Shown here: positions 36,285-48,000 of the stretch, piece after piece | Layout: each line of letters opens with the position of its first letter | How positions within the stretch are numbered: position 1 is the stretch's first letter | DNA from: Rhopalosiphum padi | Taxonomy: Eukaryota > Arthropoda > Insecta > Hemiptera > Aphididae | Assembly (NCBI RefSeq): GCF_020882245.1 | Contig: NC_083599.1 | Span: 7,192,001 to 7,256,000 of the forward strand | Length of the DNA stretch: 64,000 bases | Direction of reading: 5' to 3' | Notes under the pieces: model-generated | Told to the model about the DNA's origin: nothing | Seen by the model: the letters and a program-made list of their open reading frames with translations, nothing else | Databases searched by the model: none | Program-made: the position numbers and the translations under genes

Positions 36285-37546
36285 ATTAAAAAGTTTAATA
36301 TAATATACATATAAGTAGTATATGCCAATTAGAAACAAAGAAAATGAGTGGAGTAGGCCTATGTTGGGTAACCACTATAAATAAAAACGCGCCAAAATGC
36401 AGTACCTCCAGTTATGTTGAATACAATGCTAAGGTGGTTTGGAAATCTGTTAAAATTTCTATATATACTAGTATATTATATAAAACTTACATAACTGTCC
36501 ACATACAATTTGTGTAAGTTCTGAAAACTAGATTTAACTTGTCATCCAATCTAAAAAAAAAAAAAATTATAATATAATAAATGTACATAATATAGACTTA
36601 AAAATAAAATTCTATTATTTATCACCAACTAGTTATTGTTATTAACATTATTACATAGAACTATGACACTTCATGAATAATTTTTTCTAATTCACTATTT
36701 CACATCCAATATGACAACAAACAGATAATCCAAATATTTGGATAATCATTTTGTGGACCAACTAATGCACAATGAAAGGAATTGCAGGTAAACATCAAAA
36801 TCCTTCAACAGCCTAACATTGTAATTGTTTAATAATGTGAGATTAAAAGTTAAAATATATGTTAAAAAAAACTTATATTGAATATAATAATTAATAACAA
36901 TTATTTGCTGATACTTTCAGTAATCTATTGAACAATATCAAAATGGATTTTATTTTTTCCTTGTTGTTAGTTTGAAGATTTCTTGATAAAATACAGCTTC
37001 TAATTTGTATGATACAATTTCTTAAAAAAAAAAAAAAATGTACAATGATTGCATAACATGACATTTTTAATAAATTGACTATGAGAAGTCTTTAAGAGTA
37101 TGTCAGCACAATATTTCTTTTCTTTTTTGACCCAAACGCAACTTAGATAAAATGCTTACACTATTTATGTGGGTTTGACATATTGGTTTTGTATTTTATA
37201 ATTATTTGACTTTGTATTCGACTTTCAAAAAAATAAATGTTTTAAATTTAAAACATGTTTCGAGACATTATTTAGAAAAATTAATAGGTCATACGCTCAA
37301 AAATATTAATTGCTATCATTTTTGTAATGGGCAAATTGACTCTAAGATTACTTAAAAGATAAAAAAAAAAAATTAATTCTGCATAAACGTGTTTTGTGTA
37401 TGTTGCGAGTGGACCAGAGAGAAAACAAACAGTACTCTGATATCTGCTTAAGGATATAGATTTTATAAAATACATAATTAAATTTAAGAAATATTTATTG
37501 ATATCATATACCTATTAGACTTGCATACCTTATGTCTTTATTAATA
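36285..37546 (+). other. AT-rich intergenic DNA
   Basis: No gene, RNA or clear repeat boundary is visible. Several A-runs are present, and short frames here look like chance openings. Confidence 0.5.
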
Positions 37547-37554
37547 TACATAAA

Positions 37555-38190
37555 CAGGGCTCGGAAGTTATAGCACTAAAAAAATTAATTTTTAGCGCTT
37601 AAATATGCACATAAAAACATTAATATCAGCGCTATAAATAGCACTAAAAATTGGAAAATATGCAAAATAAAATTTTCAACAAATTGTTTTAAACATGATA
37701 TTTAAGATATATTTAATTTCACAGATTTTTAATGTTTTTCATAGAAAATGATGGTAGGTATCGATAGGTTAAGGTTATCAGAAACGAACGGAATTGTCCG
37801 ATTTAATCGACGATAACATCGGTCTAAGGCCGTTTATTTCGGATGCTTATCATCTTAAAATAAAAAAATTTTTTTCGTTCACATACTTGTAGGCGGCTGT
37901 TTGGTAGGTTAACTAAATTTAGTTTTTAAAAATATGCCCATAAACAGCATTTATAACTCTAAATTAGCAATATAGTTCCTATAATATGTATTTATGTGAA
38001 AATATACCCAAAAATAGCACTAAAAACCTTAAATTAGCAAAATAGCTGTAAAAACCGTAAATATGCAAAAAATAGCAAAATAAAATTTCGTGTATGACAT
38101 CAGAGAAGTGTGAAACATATTTGTATCTTACTTTGGATGTTCTAGGACGAACCAAGAAAAATATGCATTTGCTAGAACTTCCGAGCCCTG
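37555..38190 (+). mobile_element. hAT-type MITE, 636 bp
   Basis: The termini CAGGGCTCGGAAGTT and AACTTCCGAGCCCTG are perfect inverted repeats. They are flanked by an exact 8-bp duplication, TACATAAA (37547-37554 and 38191-38198), diagnostic of hAT elements. The interior repeats short phrases such as ATAGCACTAAAAA and AAATATGCA from both ends and has no coding frame. Confidence 0.92.
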
Positions 38191-38198
38191 TACATAAA

Positions 38199-39426
38199 CA
38201 TTAAAAGATACATAATTTATAATATACTTCACAGTTATACTACGAGTAACATTTTTTAAATATTTCCTCTTTCATATAATGTTCATTGAGCTTGCAGAAT
38301 ATGACTTGGCGAATTAGTAAAAACATTAATATTCCTCGAACAATCCTATAAATAAAATATCATTCACCTAGTTAACTAATAAAATCACGATTATAAAATT
38401 ACCTTTAGTGTTCTTCTTGTTACAATTCTTGTGTTTTCTTTATTGAATTTCGATAGTTAGGATCATATGCATTCGTGCCTAATCTTTAGAAAAACAAATT
38501 CATAACAAATTGGCTGTAAAAATAACAAAATATTAATGTAATATAGTAATATAATGTATATTATATTATTATCATAATTAATTATTAAAATATAGAATTA
38601 TTCGATTGCGACAACTCCGTTATCAAAATATCCCGATTAAGTAACTATCGAACAGCGTAGATTAGACGGTTAGAGCGCAGCACATAATTCTTCATGTATG
38701 TACAACATAGTATATTATCGAAAAATAAATTTATTTATAAATTATAATAAAATAACTAAAATCATTATTTTTCATATCATTCTATAAATATATTATTCCT
38801 AATACATTTTGGTTCACTTTATTTTATAACACATCAATATTTATTCTTCAGTAAACATTTAGATTAATCAATAGTTAATAACATTGTGACATAATTTATA
38901 AATTATGGGTTTTGTATAAAATGCAATATCTACTTTATAATTACAAAATTTTGTCCATAATTAATGAATCTTATTGTGTCCTTGTATAAAGCATTTTAGA
39001 CAAAATATTTTATTGTAAAATAAATATTAATGCATAAAAATACTCTAAAATCATTAGAATTTTGACTACTATTTAATGTATTTAAATTAAATATTTTTCA
39101 TTTTCTCAATTAATGTATAATATTGACACTTTTTCATACTCTCTGTAGAATTTTAACACCACAGACGTTTAATTACTAAAAATCTGTGAAAAAAATGTAT
39201 ACCTACATAATCATAATATTAAAAATATGTATATTTATTATTTCTTCAATACTGACTTGTATTTCAAGTTTTTCATTTATTTTTAAAAAACCATCTAAGT
39301 ACAAATGTTACTTTGTTAACTATAAACTGTCTTTTTAACATTTATTTTGAGTCATTATTATGTATGTAATGCAATACATAGTGAATACATAGTGAGACTA
39401 ATTAACAGATTCGTTTTCAAGAGATA
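38199..39426 (+). other. AT-rich intergenic DNA
   Basis: I see no gene or bounded repeat here. Confidence 0.5.
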
Positions 39427-39434
39427 TTTGAAAG

Positions 39435-39735
39435 CAGTGTCGGTCTGGCTCATGACTGGGCCCCTGGCCCCTGGTTAACTAATTTCGAATGGGCCCCCTA
39501 CAAAATTAATTTTAACTTAAACTAAATACTGCGTTTATCCTTATCACCAGACCACAATAATTACCATTTATCTATGTTAAATTTTTATATATTTATTAGA
39601 ATTGTACCCGATTAGAATTTTAAACACATACATATTTTTTATTACGTTTACGATTGGCTATGGACCCTTAATATTGAAAAATATCGAAGGGCCCACGGCG
39701 ATCGCCGGGTAGCCGGGTGGACCAGACCGACACTG
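39435..39735 (+). mobile_element. hAT-type MITE, 301 bp
   Basis: The ends CAGTGTCGGTCTGG and CCAGACCGACACTG are inverted repeats. An exact 8-bp target duplication, TTTGAAAG, lies at 39427-39434 and 39736-39743. The subterminal parts are GC-rich (runs of GGGCCC) and the middle is AT-rich. There is no coding capacity. Confidence 0.92.
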
Positions 39736-39743
39736 TTTGAAAG

Positions 39744-40156
39744 TAAATTGAATAATATATAAACTTCTTAATAGGTACCTACTAAAGTAAATTATTATAT
39801 CCGTAAGTGTATTATAAATGTATTCTTAATGTTTTTTGTTTGTATAATCTATCTTCAACTGTTCTTAGGTAAATATCAGAAACAAAAAATTGATTCTCTG
39901 TTTCCTATCCATTGGGGGGTATATACTACTATTTTGTTCCATTTCTATTGGAGAAACCAGCATCAAAACAAAACTATTTGCCATTTATCATACCTTCATA
40001 ACTCTAACATTTTCAAGCAATTATAGTGCTTGCTAAACTAGTTGTGAAAGTACAATACCTGAACTACATATTATAAAGTTATATAGTTATAAGTTTATAT
40101 CGTTAATCTACGGTATTTTTCGTTCGTTTTTCAATTTTATTTTATTTTTGTTCGCA
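39744..40156 (+). other. Intergenic DNA and probable LINE 5' leader
   Basis: No gene is visible. The LINE 5' end must lie within roughly the last 100-150 bases, but no boundary can be seen. Confidence 0.4.
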
Positions 40157-41041
40157 ATGTCTTTTACGTGTGTCAAATGTTTTGATACTTCTACACATAA
40201 GGATGACATATTAGAGTGCTCTAATTGCAAAAAGTTTTTGCACTTCTATTGTGCGGGCTACTCTGAAATTAATTTTAAAAAAATGTCAAATAATACGAAA
40301 GCAAGATTCAATTGCACTGAGTGCCAAACTGATATTCAAAAATTTCAAAAATCTCCTAAAAATCAAAAAACGGAAAACAAGGTAAACTCGGTTAATCCTA
40401 TGGAAAAAAATATTGAGTAACTCATGAGTTCTGTTTCTTTTATGAGCTCACAATTTGACAATTTTAATAATAAAATTAATACTATTGTGAGTGAACTAAA
40501 AAATATAAAACTTGCAAATGAAAAAATAATTGCTGAGAATAAACGGCTCTCAGATGAAGTTTGTATACTGAAATCTAAAATTGATGAAATTGAACAACAT
40601 AATTTAGGTATATCTGTGGACATAATAGGTATACCTAAGACAACTAATGGAAATTGTATTGATATTGTTGAAGAAATTGGTAAAATTACTAATACGGAAT
40701 GTAAAGTAATTGAAGCCTATAGAATAAATTCTTTGGTATCCAAGCAAAATATTATAACGGCGAAATTATCAACACTGGGCATGCGCAAAGATCTAATTCG
40801 CAAAGTTAGATCTATGAAATTGACAGCGGATATTATAAAAAATAATTGGCCGAAGGAAAAAATATAAATTAATGAACGTCTTACAAAATCAAAAAGAACA
40901 CTTTTTTCACAAACCAGACGCGCTGCGAAAGAAAAAAATATCAAATTTGTATGGTTGTCTAATGCTGATATTCTCGTAAGAAAAAACGATGTTTCCAAAA
41001 TAATGAAAATTAAATCATCTCAAGACATCGAAAACATATAG
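40157..41041 (+). pseudogene. LINE ORF1: PHD finger, coiled coil and FP-like C terminus, two nonsense codons
   Basis: The reading frame opens at ATG 40157 and is continuous to TAG at 41039-41041 except for TAA at 40418-40420 and TAA at 40865-40867. The N terminus has a PHD-type pattern (C-V-K-C, C-S-N-C, H-F-Y-C, C-T-E-C; about residues 4-55). A heptad-rich stretch follows (about 95-155). Then comes a segment like the baculovirus FP-protein C-terminal domain seen in insect LINE ORF1s (I-N-E-R-L-T near 40868, ending W-L-S-N-A-D-I-L-V-R-K). In the family this protein binds the element's RNA. Here it would be truncated. Confidence 0.8.
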
Positions 41042-41097
41042 TTAGTACTTTTTACATTCAATATAATTAAAAATAAGAATAATAATTTCTATTTCCA

Positions 41098-43020
41098 ATG
41101 AATGATAATATATTAAACATTAATAAGCTTTTAAATATAAATAATATTAACTCAAATTATGTAGATTCTATAGCGGATATCCCCCTATTAAATGGTAATC
41201 TATCATTTTTCCAAATAAATATAAGAAGTATAAATAATCATTTCAATGAACTAGCTATGTTGCTAGGTTCAATAAAAAATTATTTTAGTATTATTGTATT
41301 ATGTGAAACATGGCTTTTGAATGATGTTGAATTTACTTTAAATGGTTATAAATCTATAAACTCGCTGGGAACGTTAAATAAAAGTGATGGGGTCACAATA
41401 TTAATTAAAGAATCCCTAAATATTCTTCAAATTGAAAAAAATGTTATATTAAATTGTAATTCAATACATCTTAAGATCAAATCTAATGAATTATTATTTT
41501 CTTTAATCTGTATGTATAGATCGCCAAATGATAATCTTGAAAATTTTATCAATAATCTTGACTTTTTCTTATCTCAGAATAAAAATGACTACCTAAATAT
41601 TTTATGTGGCGATATTAATATTGATATAATGAAAATTTCAAATATTAGCAATGATTACTTAAACGTATTGGCTAAACATGAATACATATCATGTATAAAT
41701 AATTTTACCAGAGTCATTGAGTCCTCAAATACTTGCATCGATCATATATTTGTTAAAAATGTAGAATCAAATAAAATTAGTTCAAACATATTACGCTGTG
41801 ATATAACTGATCATTATGCTACAACACTGATGTTATCTGACGAAATGTTTAAAGTCCAAAATAATTGACAAAATGTAAAATATATAAAAAAAATAAATAT
41901 CGAACTTTTAAATAAATTAATTATTTTAGAAAATTGGTGTTCCACTATGTCTTTTGATGATGTTGATTCTATGCTCGAGGTTTTTAATTCTAAAATAAAT
42001 AAATTTATTTATCATTCAACTATTTCTGTAAATAAATTTAAATCGAAAAAAATGTCAAAACTAAAAGAATGGATTACAACCGGTATAATAACTTCTATAA
42101 GAAATAGGGAAAAATTGTTTGCCAAATTGAAATTGAGGCCTTTTGATACACGTTTTAAAAAATTCTATAATAAATATAGAAATATATTAAATGTATTAAT
42201 AAGAAAAGCTAAACAATTATTTTATCAAGGTAAATTATTAAGAGCTCAGTCTGATGTTAAACAGGCATGGAATATTATTAATGAGGTAATAGGTAAATCA
42301 ATTAAAAATAAAACATGTGATATTAATAAAATAACAATAAAAAACGGTTGTAATACTGAATCAAAAACAGAAATCTGTAATACATTAAATGAATATTTTA
42401 TTAATGTTGGGAATAATTTAGAAATAGAACACATAAATCATGTACCTAATGACCATGAAATTATAAATGATAGTTTGTTTTTTAAACCAATAAATAGTGA
42501 TGAAATAATGTTACACTTAAATTAAATAAAAGACTATAATTCTTTTTATGAAAATAATTTGTCTAATTACATACTAAAAAAAACATCTAAAACCATTTCA
42601 TTACCATTGTCAATTATTTTCAACAAATCTCTATCAACAGGTAAATATCCATCAAATTTCAAAAAATGTATTGTAATTCCCTTATTTAAGGCAGGTAACA
42701 AACTAGAGTGTGGCAATTATAGGCCGATATCCATATCTCTAACATTATCAAAAATTTTTGAAAAATGTATAAAAAACAGATTACTTGATTTTTTAAATAA
42801 AAAATGTTTCTTTTCCAAATGTCAATTTGGTTTCAGGCCTGGATTATCTACTATAGATGCACTTTTTAAGGTAGACAACTTTGTTAGGAATAATATTGAT
42901 AATAATAATAAGGTAATGGGTATATTTTTAGATGTACAGAAAGCTTTTGATAGTGTGAATCATAAGCTATTGAGGTTTAAATTAGAAAACGCAGGTATTC
43001 GTGGTTTACCTAAAACCTAA
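41098..43020 (+). pseudogene. LINE ORF2: endonuclease and truncated reverse transcriptase, two nonsense codons
   Basis: One frame runs 41098-43020, broken by TGA at 41866-41868 and TAA at 42523-42525. The first part is an apurinic-type endonuclease (Q-I-N near the start, L-C-E-T-W-L with the catalytic E, G-D-I-N-I-D, and T-D-H-Y near the end). After a linker, the RT fingers and palm begin (Y-R-P-I-S-I, F-G-F-R-P-G-L-S-T, and L-D-V-Q-K-A-F-D with the first catalytic D). Sequence homologous to the rest of RT stops after A-G-I-R-G-L-P, so the catalytic D-D box is absent. Confidence 0.85.
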
Positions 43021-43318
43021 AAGTTTAGAGCTTTACAATTATATTTTTCATAGCTACTAAAGTACTAAATATAGGTTTGATTTCAATTGATTCAAGTATA
43101 AATAATTTATGTAATTCATATAATTGTAAACATTTGTCGCTGCTTTTTTGGACAGGTCAGAGAAGAAAAAGGGCCATCATCTCCAAATTAAAAATTTTAA
43201 CGGTATTGGATATTTATTCGAATTTAAAATATATAATAACAATATTATATTCAAACGATTTTTATTATTATTCAAATCGTATCAATCGTATAGAAACATA
43301 TGGTAACTATTAACAGTA

Positions 43319-44070
43319 CAGTGGATTCCGCCTAGTACCGCTTAATATTGGCAAAATGATCTGGTCCCAATACAAATGTATATTAACAAGGTTAAAAGAA
43401 ACCGCGTAAAATGCCACTCGATTTGATTTATGTGGGCAATTTTTATTTTCATAGTGTTAGAATATACAGTATATACATAATATAATATGTAATTTAATCG
43501 GGTTTCGTCATATCTATGAGATTGTGTTTATCGAAAGTAATAAAAAGCATTACCATTTAAACCTCAAAACTGTTAAATATAATTAAATTAATTTAATTCT
43601 GCATATTGTACCTTAAATGGCACAAATTAGTTTTTTGTAGTTTCTATTTTTAAAAATAAAGTTACAACGTTACTGCATATACGGCCAGATTCGGTACAAA
43701 AAGGCGAACAATTTTGATGTAAGGTACATCTACTTAGTGGTAAAATTATTAACTTCTGCAAATGAAGAATAAACGACTGAAAATATTATTGTTGTGTAAA
43801 GTTAAAAACTAGCTATCCACTTTATATTATTATCTACAACAATTTCACTTGAATATTTTTTTTTAAATATTTTTACCATAATCCTGGTGTTTTTTTTACT
43901 ATAAGTACATTTTTTTCGGAAAAAAAATTAAAGTGCATGCAAAAAAGGATCTTGTTGACTATTTTGATATTATAATTTTTTTTTAAACTAATTTCGGTTT
44001 TTATGGGCAACCGCTTATTGTGAGCGAACAGGGCTGGTCCCAACGTGCTCACATTAAGCGGAATCCACTG
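43319..44070 (+). mobile_element. pogo/Tigger-type MITE, 752 bp
   Basis: The ends CAGTGGATTCCGC and GCGGAATCCACTG are inverted repeats, followed inside by related CGCTTAAT and TGGTCCCAA phrases. The element is flanked by TA on both sides (43317-43318 and 44071-44072), as expected for a Tc1/mariner-superfamily insertion; the terminal sequence resembles pogo/Tigger elements. No transposase frame remains. Confidence 0.82.
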
Positions 44071-44280
44071 TATTACTTATTACTTATCGTTTTCTATACA
44101 CAACAATATTTTCATTTTTCAAAATATTTAAATGAATTTAAAGCTATTTATTTTTTATATACCTCAGTTCTACAAACCTATATTCACATCGTTCTATGGT
44201 ATCAATCTATTCGTTTGTGTGTTAACTTATAAAATAGACGTAGTTAATATCAAATAATAATGTTTAAAAATGGGTGGTCA

Positions 44281-45150
44281 AGTGAGTATCACTCTGCGGT
44301 ATAGCAGAGGTGGAGAGTAGGTCACTATAATAAATGTGTTAAATTTGAATACAATGACAGATATCATTGTATACGAAAAACGGTTCTGAACAGTGAACGG
44401 AGATGATTTGTCAGTCTAAGATATACTTATTATAAATGTTATCTATATTTAAATTGTAATTTATTTTTTTTAGCTACTGGTGAAAGTTTCAAGTTTTTAC
44501 GACTAGACTAATACTTTTTGAATAACAATAAATATTTTAAATTGTTTTAGGATATCATTACTTAAAAAAATTAAATTTCGTAAATAAATTAATAAGTAAA
44601 TAAATTTTTTTGCTATATTGACGCTGGATTTGCTGGAGTTTTTTTTATAGTTATTTGAATGAAAAGTTATGGAGAACTTTGTATTGGGTTTTTTAACCTT
44701 AGATATAAATTACAACAATTTTATGAATTTTCAACTTCAAAATTCCTTGCCAATTTTCGCGATTTTGACATATTTCGTATACATTTGAACTTTAAAAGTT
44801 CAGCTTTAAGTATAACAAATCAAAAATTATGACCAACGATATTTGATTTATTTTTTTACTACTTTAAGTACAACTTCTAATAAACCTTGTATTAAATTTT
44901 AAAAATATTTTAGAAAGCCAAATTTTTTTTATCAGCATTTCAAGAAAAAAAATTTAGAAAAATCGAAAATTTCAATCGTAATAATCGTAAATAGATAACG
45001 CTAATATAAACATTTGGTGAAAATTTCAAGTATTTACAATGATTTGTTTTTGAGTAAAATAAAAAAATCGATTTTGTCGAAAACTGGTTATGTGTAAAAA
45101 TTCCCGTTTTCCGTTACTTTTTCAGGGTTTTTCCTGATGCTTTGAAAACT
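44281..45150 (+). repeat. Dispersed repeat, unclassified, copy 1
   Basis: The first about 190 bases (from AGTGAGTATCACTCTGCGGT to GATGATTTGTCAGTCTAAG and beyond) match a second copy in inverse orientation at 62640-62857. The interior has repeated phrases such as GGTGAAAGTTTCAAGTTTTTAC and GGTGAAAATTTCAAGTATTTAC. No coding frame is evident and the right boundary is uncertain. The start probably marks one element end. Confidence 0.65.
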
Positions 45151-46690
45151 ACTAGAATTTTTTTACTTTTGATTCCCAAAGTACCAACTAGATTCAATTT
45201 CCTTTTCAAAAAGGGGCTGAAGTCAAAAATCAAAGAATTATTTCTACTTCAAAACGTGATGACAGACACACAAAAAAAACCACACATTATTGTAAAATCT
45301 ATACCAGTTAGTGCCGTAGCCAGTGGGGTTCCGGGGCTCTGGGCTCAAGCTCTCCACCTCCGAAATGTCAGACGACAATAATTTTATTAATTTAATTACC
45401 GTTTGTGGTGATAAAGCAACGTCGCTCTTATCTCATTTACTTGATTTTGATTTGATAATATGTATAATTATATGAATTATATTGTCAAATATATACATTA
45501 TACAGTACAAACTTATCCTAATGTCCCTAACGTTAAAAATTGTATAAGGTACATGCAATTAACAAATTACTGTGGAAGCCTAGTCGGGAAAACTCCCTAA
45601 ACCGGATAGGTTATAGAATTCTTTTGACGACAACAAAAAAGTTATCTGCATTATTTAAAATTTTGAATGGCAATCATAAATCAATATAATTAAATATGGC
45701 ATACGCCGTAACGTTTTTAAACAAGATTAATAATATTTTTAACGTTTAAATTAAGTTTATTTTTTGATCGTTTTTGTTGAATTTTAATATTTATAATAGG
45801 TATAATACAAATCTAGATTATATAATTTTTTTAAGTAGTTATTTCAATTTATTTTAGTAATTTACTTTTTAAAATGTATTAATCACTATTATTATTTATA
45901 TGTATAAAATAATTTTAATATTTCTCATTATGTAGAAATGTATAGTAATATATTTATATTTATTCCCATCACTAGATACTATTCAATATTTCGATCAAAA
46001 CATTTCGATTATTTTAATCGAGTAATATCTCGATTATGAAAATGTCTCGATTACTAATCATTCGATAATGCCCATCACTAGTTGAAATTATTTTTTTAAA
46101 GTAGTGCTGTTCTACCATTATACCATTATTTATATATACTTTTTATTTGAGCGTTTACCATCACCTTTTTTTTCCAAGAGCATTTCGATCATCCAAGTTT
46201 TTCCTTCAGAATTGACCAGGATCCCATACGCACTACCACGGTCCACGTTAAAGCGAGTCATCGTTATATTCGCGAAACCAATAAAAACGTACAGCGTACA
46301 TAACTATCTTAGCTATCGTACGTTCCATCAAATGATGCACAAATGCACAATCGAATAAAACCGATCGAGCAATTAATAATTTAAATAATTAATACTGTTA
46401 TAAGTGTTTCGTTTTCAAACATGTTTTTATATTAGACACATCAAGAATCGTCCTCCGTGTTAAAAATAACTAGGTAATTAAAAAAAAGAATTGGTATGTA
46501 TATACAAGCAGTAAGTATGTTTAAGTATGTATATTATACCATCGAATTATATAAGAAAAAAAACGTTCTTTTGAATAATTAGTATCAATTATTATTGCTA
46601 TGCCTCAACTATAGTAACAATGGTAGTTATTAGGGTATATAATATGGTAGTTTTTTATATAAATACAAATTATTTCATGCATGGTATATA
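45151..46690 (+). other. Intergenic DNA with small repeat scraps
   Basis: A GC-richer patch at 45305-45370 (GTGCCGTAGCCAGTGG) looks like a transposon fragment. At 45965-45975 and 46071-46081 the phrase CCCATCACTAG occurs twice in the same orientation around TCGATTA-rich sequence, possibly one end of an hAT-like element. I see no gene. Confidence 0.4.
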
Positions 46691-46695
46691 TAGTG

Positions 46696-46895
46696 CAGCG
46701 TGTCTTAACCTTTTTAATCTCGCGACCCCCAAAAAAGAAATAAAATATGCTCAATTACTTTGCGATCCCACCCCTTCCTATCTATATTAAGTATAAATTT
46801 GTATCATATTGTTGTGAAAGCCAATGTAAGGTTCATTTTTTAAATCGGTGTTTTATTATTTTTGACCACCGTGACCCCCAGGTTGAGAAACGCTG
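46696..46895 (+). mobile_element. Short hAT-type MITE, 200 bp
   Basis: The termini CAGCGTGTCTTAACCT and AGGTTGAGAAACGCTG are inverted repeats with two differences. The flanking 8-mers ATATAGTG and ATTAAGTG agree at six positions, suggesting an aged 8-bp duplication. The arms contain GACCCCCA-type phrases typical of such elements. Confidence 0.75.
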
Positions 46896-47479
46896 ATTAA
46901 GTGTATAGAATTAATAGGTAACTATAGACGTATAGTACACAAAATAACTCGTCGCGTATCTATCGATACATAAAAAACTTGATTTGTGATTAATGATTAT
47001 ATTTGCAAAATATTTTCTCCGCACCTCTCCTTATCTTTGTAACAAATTCCATAGTGGCGTGTTTACAGCGTAGGTCAACTTGTTTCGGGTCTACCTGATT
47101 TTAAAACGGTTAGGTAAATTTTTTATCAGATATAAAAACGCATTTATTAAAGTATGTAAATCAGGTAAAGTCGTCAAGGCTCAGATAATTGTTTTTTTTT
47201 AAAGTCTACTAAAAATAAAGATTGAAGTTTTATAGTTTGATACTTTTTAAATATGTAACTACAGTAAGTTATGTCCGCTAAACTTCAACTAACTTTTACT
47301 AATTACTAATAATTATACAATGTAGTATATTGCAATATTGTTAAATAAAATATCAAAAAAGGGGAAAAGGTGGAGACTGGAGAGCCTAAATAATATTCTT
47401 AATTTTTTACCTTAACACCAAACAAGTTATACACATTCCGACCATTACAATATATATACTATTGTATATAGCTGTTTTT
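46896..47479 (+). other. AT-rich intergenic DNA
   Basis: No gene or bounded repeat is visible. Confidence 0.5.
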
Positions 47480-48000
47480 ATATTATAGTTGTGTTATTGA
47501 GCCAGAAGGGCCATAACTTATTGTTTATTTTATACGTTAATTATTTTATAATATTTATTCTATTGTGTTTGGCCATAAGGGACATGCATTTATCATATTT
47601 ATTATTTATATTTTTCTATTAATGTGATTTATTTGTATACTTGTACTTATCATCAATTATTATATTTTATTTATTTATTTAATTTGTTAAATTATCATAA
47701 TTACCATTTTTATCTCTTGGGCCAAAAGTACCGTAATAATTATTTTATACTTCTTATAGAATCCAAAAGGGATTTCTTCTATTAACCATAAATAAGTACC
47801 TTATTATATTTATATTTATTATACCTAGTTTATTACTACCTATATTTGTCAGTGAGTTACCTTTCTTTTTATTCGATTAACCTATCTATTCATTAGTTTT
47901 AAGACTACACATACACATATACGTACATACATACACCACTCGTCCACTCACACATTAGCACTCACAGGATTTGCTCGGCGACCTTGTCCACTATTCTCAT
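47480..48000 (+). repeat. Diverged BEL LTR relic, opposite orientation
   Basis: GTGTTATTGAGCCAGAAGGG followed by CCATAACTT matches the reverse complement of the BEL LTR around 25650-25675. Further matches occur in the same order: TTTGGCCATAAGGG, TTGGGCCAAAAGTACCGTAA, GAGTTACC, and CACACATTAGCACTCACA. The divergence is large, so this is an old solo or fragmentary LTR from a related family, read on the coding strand of that family. Confidence 0.75.

Larger units (their letters stand above)
40157..43313 (+). mobile_element. Degenerate non-LTR retrotransposon (jockey/CR1 group)
   Basis: Two frames in the usual LINE order are recognisable: a PHD-finger and coiled-coil ORF1, then an endonuclease and reverse-transcriptase ORF2. 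Each carries two in-frame nonsense codons but no frameshift up to 43020. The RT breaks off after its first catalytic motif. A short frame at about 43110-43240 resembling an RT C-terminal segment (K-R-A-I, L-K-I-L-T-V) may be the rest after an internal deletion. No poly-A tail or target duplication was found. It is a dead copy. Confidence 0.8.

Noticed and set aside
38650..38685. tRNA-like phrase GGTTAGAGCGCAG
   Set aside because: No cloverleaf, anticodon stem or B box can be formed around it.
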